From positions 62,001 through 126,000 of the forward strand of contig JAZUIY010000016.1 of assembly GCA_045642465.1 (NCBI GenBank): DNA of 64,000 bases, read 5' to 3'. The notes under the pieces are model-generated. The model was not told where the DNA came from and ran no database searches. It saw nothing but the letters and a program-made list of their open reading frames with translations. A program made the translations under genes and the position numbers. Positions 59,556 through 64,000 of this stretch are shown here, in pieces. Positions within the stretch are counted from its first letter, which is position 1. Each line of letters starts with the position of its first letter. Source of the DNA: RUG420 sp045642465 (GTDB lineage Bacteria; Bacillota; Clostridia; Oscillospirales; Acutalibacteraceae).

Positions 59556-60449
59556 ATGAGTAATTTAGTTCGCTGCATTTCCACAGACGGACAACTTACC
59601 TGTATGGCAATTGACTCCACTCTTATGGTGAGAGAAGCCCATGCCATTCACGGCACCAGCAATGTTTGCTCTGCCGCTTTGGGCCGTCTGTTGACCGGCG
59701 CCTCTATGATGGGTGCCGCTTTGAAAGGCCGGGACAATACCATTACACTGAGACTGAACGGAGACGGCCCTGCCGGCTCCGTTATTGCTGTCAGTGACTA
59801 CGAAGGCAATGTCCGCGGTTATATTTCCAATCCGAGAGTAAACCTGCCGAAAAACGAGCTGGGGAAACTGGACGTAAAGGGTGCTGTTGGGGAAAACGGT
59901 ACATTGACCGTTATGAAAGACCTTGGCATGCGGGATCCATACATTGGACAGATTCCCATTGTATCCGGAGAGGTAGCCGAGGATATTACCGCTTATTTTG
60001 CAATCAGTGAACAACTTCCGTCGGTGTGCGCTCTTGGGGTGCTCTGTGCGCCTGATACAGAGGAAATTATTACCGCAGGCGGATTCCTTATCCAATTGCT
60101 GCCAACCGCTACAGACGACACCATAGACAAGGTGGAAGCAGGTCTCAAAGGGCTGAAGTCCGTTACCTCCATGCTGGTGGACGGTATGAGTCCGGAAGAC
60201 ATCTGCCGTGCAGTCCTTCCGGAGTTTGAACTGGAAGTTTTAGACGAACAGTCTACAGCCTACCGCTGCAACTGTTCCAAGGACCGGGTAAAGACCGCTT
60301 TGATTACCCTGGGGGAACAGGATTTAAGAGACATGGCAGAAGAGGAAGACACCGAAGTTAGCTGCCATTTCTGTGACAAAAAATATCACTTCAGCAGTCA
60401 GGAAATTCTGGCCATTTTGCAAGAGGCAACCAGTCAGGAATCCACCTAA
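59556..60449 (+). CDS. hslO: Redox-regulated chaperone Hsp33
   Basis: Holdase chaperone switched on when a zinc-bound cysteine centre is oxidised. Seen: TGASMMGAALKGRDNTITLR, GDGPAGSVIAVSDYEGNVRG, and the C-terminal redox centre CNCSKDRV and CHFCDKKYHF (CxC...CxxC) near residues 242 and 275. The frame opens with TTG at 59529, but ATG 59556 gives the family start SNLVRC (297 residues). It fits a strict anaerobe that meets brief oxygen exposure. Confidence 0.93.
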   Translation: MSNLVRCISTDGQLTCMAIDSTLMVREAHAIHGTSNVCSAALGRLLTGASMMGAALKGRDNTITLRLNGDGPAGSVIAVSDYEGNVRGYISNPRVNLPKNELGKLDVKGAVGENGTLTVMKDLGMRDPYIGQIPIVSGEVAEDITAYFAISEQLPSVCALGVLCAPDTEEIITAGGFLIQLLPTATDDTIDKVEAGLKGLKSVTSMLVDGMSPEDICRAVLPEFELEVLDEQSTAYRCNCSKDRVKTALITLGEQDLRDMAEEEDTEVSCHFCDKKYHFSSQEILAILQEATSQEST

Positions 60450-60479
60450 ACTACCCCTAAAAAAAATACTGTTTTTTTG

Positions 60480-60508
60480 TTGACAAGGGGCCTGTAGTAG
60501 TGTATATT
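60480..60508 (+). promoter_or_regulatory. Promoter for the tRNA cluster
   Basis: Perfect TTGACA (60480-60485), 17 bases, TATATT (60503-60508), 33 bases ahead of the first tRNA. Confidence 0.8.
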
Positions 60509-60541
60509 AATACACGTCGCCGATACACGGCAACGCTGTGT

Positions 60542-60617
60542 GGGAGTATAGCTCAGCTGGGAGAGCATCTGCCTTACAAGCAGAGGGTCACAGGTTCGAG
60601 CCCTGTTACTCCCACCA
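60542..60617 (+). tRNA. tRNA-Val (UAC)
   Basis: Full cloverleaf: acceptor GGGAGTA/TACTCCC, anticodon loop CTTACAA, TTCGAGC T loop, encoded CCA. First of five tRNA genes in one unit. Confidence 0.96.
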
Positions 60618-60634
60618 CTTTTTTTAAATGAAAT

Positions 60635-60711
60635 GGCCCGGTAGTTCAGTTGGTTAGAACGCTAGCCTGTCACGCTAGAGGTCGACGGTTCGAGCCCGTT
60701 TCGGGTCGCCA
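60635..60711 (+). tRNA. tRNA-Asp (GUC)
   Basis: Acceptor GGCCCGG/TCGGGTC with G-T pairs, anticodon loop CTGTCAC, TTCGAGC T loop, encoded CCA. Confidence 0.95.
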
Positions 60712-60717
60712 TTTTGT

Positions 60718-60793
60718 GCTTCTGTAGCTCAGTTGGTAGAGCAGAGGATTGAAAATCCTCGTGTCGTTGGTTCGATTCCGACCGGAAGCACCA
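60718..60793 (+). tRNA. tRNA-Phe (GAA)
   Basis: Acceptor GCTTCTG/CGGAAGC, anticodon stem GAGGA/TCCTC with loop TTGAAAA, TTCGATT T loop, encoded CCA. Confidence 0.96.
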
Positions 60794-60799
60794 TTACAT

Positions 60800-60875
60800 G
60801 CGGATTTAGCTCATCTGGTAGAGCGCCACCTTGCCAAGGTGGAGGTAGCGGGTTCGAGCCCCGTAATCCGCTCCA
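60800..60875 (+). tRNA. tRNA-Gly (GCC)
   Basis: Acceptor GCGGATT/AATCCGC, anticodon stem CCACC/GGTGG with loop TTGCCAA, TTCGAGC T loop, encoded CCA. Confidence 0.96.
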
Positions 60876-60892
60876 TTTTTTTATCTAAATAT

Positions 60893-60967
<75 letters not shown>

Positions 60968-60970
60968 TAA

Positions 60971-61012
60971 AAAAAGACGGTACAATTTGTACCGTCTTTT
61001 TTCTTTTTCTCT
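60971..61012. terminator. Terminator after the tRNA cluster (bidirectional)
   Basis: AAAAAGACGGTACAA (60971-60985) pairs with TTGTACCGTCTTTTT (60988-61002). It also serves the leftward folD, which stops at 61013. Confidence 0.92.
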
Positions 61013-61852
61013 TTATTTTTGTAACTGGCAAGCTTTCACCACGTTGGTAACCAGCAGGGAAGAAGTTACGGTTCCCAGGCCCGGTACCGGGGTATAGGCT
61101 TTGCATTTTTCTCTTGCCTCTTCAGAGAGGCAGCCAATGATTTTTCCTTCCTTGCGGATAATGGTGGCATCAATTAAAATGCTGTCTTCCGATACCATAT
61201 CTGCTGTAATCAGATTTTCTACCGGAACTGCGGTAATAAGAATGTCGGCGTTCTTGGTAAAGGAAGCCAAGTCCTTGGTAAATTCATGGCAGATAGTAAC
61301 GGTAGCAAACCGGTTAGTCAGCATAAGAGACAGGGGTTTGCCAAAAACATTGGAGTTGTTGACAATAACCACATTTTGAGCTTTTACGTCAATGTCATAG
61401 TAGTCTAGAACAGCCATAATGGCGGCTGGGGTACAAGGCTGAAGTCCGGTAGGATCTCCCAGTACCACTTTTCCCAAGTTGCCGTCTGTACCGGCATCCA
61501 CGTCCTTTACGGCTAACAGGTTGTTACCAATGGCAACCTTTTCATCTATGTGGTCCAGGGGACGGAATGGCAAAATGCCATGTATGGAAGGGTCAGCGTT
61601 CATCTTTTTAAATTGGGCGATGTAGTCTGCTTCGGAAACGTCTTCCGGCAAGGCCAATACCTCTACCAAAATGCCAGCCTCTTCACAGAGACGGGTGGCA
61701 GTGCGTTCGTAGGCCAAATCCGGGCCTTTTTCTCCTACGCGGACCATGCCAAGCTTCGGGGAAATGCCTTCTGCTTTTAGGGCATCCACATCCTGCTTTG
61801 CCTGTTCTCTGATTTTAGCTGCAACAATTTTGCAATCTAACAATTGAGCCAT
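61013..61852 (-). CDS. folD: Bifunctional methylene-THF dehydrogenase / methenyl-THF cyclohydrolase
   Basis: Interconverts 5,10-methylene-THF, 5,10-methenyl-THF and 10-formyl-THF. Seen: YERTATRLCEEAGI near residue 48 in place of the usual Y-x3-K form (the catalytic lysine position is altered to Arg in this stretch, alignment by eye), LPFRPLDHIDE in place of LPLP, DVDAGTDGNLGKVVLG and a Rossmann part with NNSNVFGKPLSLMLTNRFATV. The frame opens at 61879, but AAAGGAGA fits ATG 61852 (279 residues). Variation in the first motifs is notable, so this may be a divergent FolD. It lies beside a GcvT-like gene. Confidence 0.88.
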   Translation of the reverse strand: MAQLLDCKIVAAKIREQAKQDVDALKAEGISPKLGMVRVGEKGPDLAYERTATRLCEEAGILVEVLALPEDVSEADYIAQFKKMNADPSIHGILPFRPLDHIDEKVAIGNNLLAVKDVDAGTDGNLGKVVLGDPTGLQPCTPAAIMAVLDYYDIDVKAQNVVIVNNSNVFGKPLSLMLTNRFATVTICHEFTKDLASFTKNADILITAVPVENLITADMVSEDSILIDATIIRKEGKIIGCLSEEAREKCKAYTPVPGLGTVTSSLLVTNVVKACQLQK

Positions 61853-61893
61853 ACGTTGGGTCTCCTTTTTTGAATTCAACTCATTATATCATA

Positions 61894-61930
61894 GAAAATG
61901 CTCCCCGCAGTATTGTGGAGAGCATTTTTA
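61894..61930 (-). terminator. Terminator between SDR (61943) and folD
   Basis: AAAATGCTCCCC (61896-61907) pairs imperfectly with GGAGAGCATTTT (61917-61928), with T-runs on both strands. Confidence 0.7.
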
Positions 61931-61942
61931 ATTTGAAAAGAA

Positions 61943-62731
61943 TTACAGGTTCATCCAGCCGCCGTCTACGGTAATAGCAGTACCGTTGACATATCTGGAT
62001 TCGTCGGAAGCTAAGAACAGTGCAACATTTGCAATGTCTTCCGGCATGCCCAAAACAGAGGCGTGAACCAACAGTTCTCCGGTTCTGCCAAAGCCAAATT
62101 CATCTGCGGTTGGCATGGTGGCAGGTAATTCGGTAATAATGCCGCCTGGCGCAATGGCATTACAGCGAATACCTTTGTGGATATACATGAAAGCAGTGTT
62201 CTTGGTGGCCTGCCAAAGAGCGCCCTTGGCGGCTACATAGGCAGCACCGGAGGTCTGGTGAACGGCACCAACGGAGGTTGTGTTGATGATGTTACCGATT
62301 TCCTCATCATCTTCTTCTGCGTCCGGATTCAGCTGGAAGAAGGTGTTAACTGCTTTCCGCATGGCATACATTGGGCCAATGGCGTTAACGGCCATCAGTT
62401 TCTGAATCATTTCATCGGAAACGTCGCCAATAGCGGTGTTGTCGTCCATGATGCCCGCATTGTTTACTAGAGTGGTAAAGTTACCATATGTTTCTACGCA
62501 GAGGTCAATCATGCCCTCGGCATCTTCTCTTTTGGAAATGTCACCAACGTAAGCAACGGCTTTGCCCGGACCCATTTCATTCAGGCGTGCCACGTATTCG
62601 TTTAAGCGGTCTCCCTGCAAGTCCATGGCAACAATGTTGGCCCCTTCTTTTACAAACAATTCTGCAATGGCTTCACCCATGCCGGCTACGGCACCGGTAA
62701 TTACAACGCATTTTCCGTCTAATCTACCCAT
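61943..62731 (-). CDS. SDR-family oxidoreductase
   Basis: Classical short-chain dehydrogenase, 262 residues. Seen: TGAVAGMGEAIAELF near residue 12, NNAGIMDD near 89, the active site with NTTSVGAVHQTSGAAYVAAK (Ser, Tyr and Lys) near 150-168 and AIAPGGIITEL. An Asp after strand 2 (AMDLQGD) favours NAD. Between Gly motif and active site it has an unusual acidic stretch (PDAEEDDEEI). AAGGAG site supports the ATG. It follows the GcvT-like gene by 11 bases and shares its operon; substrate unknown. Confidence 0.85.
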   Translation of the reverse strand: MGRLDGKCVVITGAVAGMGEAIAELFVKEGANIVAMDLQGDRLNEYVARLNEMGPGKAVAYVGDISKREDAEGMIDLCVETYGNFTTLVNNAGIMDDNTAIGDVSDEMIQKLMAVNAIGPMYAMRKAVNTFFQLNPDAEEDDEEIGNIINTTSVGAVHQTSGAAYVAAKGALWQATKNTAFMYIHKGIRCNAIAPGGIITELPATMPTADEFGFGRTGELLVHASVLGMPEDIANVALFLASDESRYVNGTAITVDGGWMNL

Positions 62732-62742
62732 AGTTATGCTCC

Positions 62743-63735
62743 TTACATAAATACTTTGTCACAGATTACAGCAGGGGAGTCGTTCTGACCGATGGTGACT
62801 GCTGTACCGTTTACTGCTTTGTCTGCTTCAATGACAGCAAAGCCGATATTCTTGTCTACGGTGTACCCATAAATGGCAGCTTTTACGCGGCCACATGGAA
62901 CCCCGTTTAATTTGACAATTTCCATCTGGCAAATGTCTTCATAGGATTCGGCCAGATATTCCAGGCCAACCAGTTTGAAGGAAGGAGTATCTTTGATCTT
63001 TTCCAAAGCTTCCTTGCCCACAAAGTCTTTGTTCAAATCGACAGACCAGCCAAGGTCACACTCATATGGAGTTAAGAGGTACATATCCTGGCGGAGGGCA
63101 AAGCCTTTTTCTACCGGAATGGACCGAACGTATACTTCCAAGGTAGTTAATTCGGTAGCATCAAAAGCCTTTCCTGCTTCACGGATGGCAGCGTCAATCT
63201 TCTTGGAGTCTTCAAAGGTGCTGTAGATTTCATAGCCTTGTTCTCCTGTGAATCCTGCGCGATGTACGATGACATCTACATCGCCTACCTTAGTGGCAAC
63301 CCAAGAGAAGCGCTTTAAGTTGTCTACTTTGTCGGAAACTAGAGCGTTTACCATTTCTGTGGACTTCGGGCCCTGAATGGCGTACATGTCGTTTTCCAAA
63401 GAAACGTCCCTGTAAGCTACGTCGTAACCGGCGCTGTACTTGTCAGCCCAAGCGAGGAACTGCGGGGCATAGAGGGTGGAAATCCAATATTTTTGATCTG
63501 CCATGTGCATGATGATGGTGTCGTCAATGATTTTGCCATCTTCGTTCAGCATGGTGGTGTATTTGGTTTTGCCAACCACGGTTTTTTCAAAGTTGGCAAC
63601 ATAAAGATAATCAATCCATTTATCTGCATCCGGACCGGTGACTTCAACCAAATCGTGAGTCCATCTGTACCAGCCTACATTTTCACGAATGGCCTTTGCT
63701 TCAGCGCGGGCCACAGCATCTGTTTTAAATAACAT
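62743..63735 (-). CDS. GcvT-like tetrahydrofolate-binding methyltransferase family protein
   Basis: 330-residue member of the aminomethyltransferase (GcvT) / folate-dependent demethylase superfamily. Seen: KYTTMLNEDGKIIDDTI near residue 58, AIQGPKSTEMVNAL near 118, HRAGFTGEQGYEIYS near 158, and the C-terminal barrel with VGLEYLAES and GYTVDKNIGFAVIE. No gcvH, gcvP or lpd is adjacent, so it is not a clear glycine-cleavage T protein. Related proteins remove methyl groups from aromatic ethers or N-methyl compounds using THF. FolD and an SDR nearby fit such a one-carbon route. AAGGCGG site precedes the ATG. Confidence 0.8.
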   Translation of the reverse strand: MLFKTDAVARAEAKAIRENVGWYRWTHDLVEVTGPDADKWIDYLYVANFEKTVVGKTKYTTMLNEDGKIIDDTIIMHMADQKYWISTLYAPQFLAWADKYSAGYDVAYRDVSLENDMYAIQGPKSTEMVNALVSDKVDNLKRFSWVATKVGDVDVIVHRAGFTGEQGYEIYSTFEDSKKIDAAIREAGKAFDATELTTLEVYVRSIPVEKGFALRQDMYLLTPYECDLGWSVDLNKDFVGKEALEKIKDTPSFKLVGLEYLAESYEDICQMEIVKLNGVPCGRVKAAIYGYTVDKNIGFAVIEADKAVNGTAVTIGQNDSPAVICDKVFM

Positions 63736-63751
63736 GGTTTTCCCGCCTTTC

Positions 63752-64000
63752 TTAAATCATGAACTTGTCAACCTTCTTGCCTACAACAATGGTGTATTCG
63801 TCGGTATCTCTGCCTTCGAACCAGCAAGAAAGTTCCGGGGTCTGCAAGGTCTTAACGCCGTTATGCCAAAGCATTTCATAGCCTAAGCCGATTTCTTCGG
63901 TAGGAGCCATGTCGAATCTGCCGTCCATGGCGTCTGCGGCTACCTTAATGCGAACTTCGTCCTTGGTGAAGGCAACTAGTTCGTTTGGAACCAGAGCGCA
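63752..64000 (-). CDS. Unknown protein, C-terminal 82 residues (cut by window edge)
   Basis: Open frame from the right edge to a TAA at 63752, just ahead of the GcvT-like gene (17 bases between stop and its ATG). The visible end reads PNELVAFTKDEVRIKVAAD ... GYEMLWHNGVKTLQTPELSC ... VVGKKVDKFMI. I do not recognise it. It shares codon use and direction with the GcvT-like gene, so it is probably the preceding gene of the same operon and may be another part of the folate-linked system. Confidence 0.7.
   Translation of the reverse strand, partial: CALVPNELVAFTKDEVRIKVAADAMDGRFDMAPTEEIGLGYEMLWHNGVKTLQTPELSCWFEGRDTDEYTIVVGKKVDKFMI

Overview
The window reads as a chromosomal segment of an anaerobic Bacillota, most likely a clostridium-like bacterium of mid GC content. 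Pointers are the Gram-positive order of housekeeping operons (rimP-nusA-rnpM-ylxQ-infB-rbfA-nrnA-truB-ribF-rpsO-pnp; tig-clpP-clpX-lon-engB; rplS-lepB-rbgA-rnhB), AGGAGG-type ribosome sites, McsA/McsB, a complete ferredoxin-dependent Rnf complex and oxygen-sensitive flavoenzymes. The MurE lacks the DNPR signature of diaminopimelate-adding enzymes and is followed by a FemA/B-type aminoacyltransferase, so the cell wall is probably of a lysine, bridged type. I cannot name the genus. I see no insertion sequence, prophage, CRISPR array or plasmid function.

Layout. 1-6953: valS (partial, leftward), then rightward murE, a Fem-like ligase and a pseudouridine synthase, murA, and the MBL-fold walJ. 6955-9873: rlmH, two single-span membrane proteins with Ser/Thr-rich tails, and an AEC transporter. 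9922-16458: an accessory metabolic block with a TetR regulator and its own operator, a 205-residue unknown, a three-domain Old Yellow Enzyme reductase, an SDR, and leftward a flavoprotein with a PCP_red-like tail, then serC. 16595-23965: a leftward nine-gene rnf operon (apbE, NusG-II protein, Gx transporter, rnfC-D-G-E-A-B). 24222-25728: mcsA-mcsB behind a CIRCE-like repeat. 25782-30956: a glycosyltransferase, GTP-type PEP carboxykinase, a 565-base gap, acpP and proS. 31084-41785: the translation/RNA operon from rimP to pnp. 41891-54177: two radical-SAM-linked genes, unknowns, trmB, rplS, two signal peptidases, rbgA, rnhB, yraN, thrC, a phosphoesterase and tig. 54278-60449: clpP, clpX, lon, engB, yerC, hslO. 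60542-60967: five tRNA genes. 61013-64000: leftward folD, an SDR, a GcvT-like folate protein and a partial unknown.

How it fits together. Energy conservation rests on Rnf (ferredoxin:NAD+ with ion pumping), with ApbE supplying the covalent FMN for RnfG and RnfD. PEP carboxykinase, SerC, ThrC and FolD with a GcvT-like protein suggest amino-acid and one-carbon metabolism. The 10.6-15.3 kb block is the best candidate for an undescribed function: a TetR-controlled set of reductases for an unsaturated or oxo-substrate, possibly steroid-like or aromatic, whose substrate cannot be read from sequence. Other notable points are an McsB lacking most family arginines that bind ATP, a trigger factor with a lysine/alanine linker and SAP/Rho_N-like tail, a PNPase with an RGG tail, a TrmB with altered active-site motif, and an RnfE with a cysteine-bearing acidic tail.
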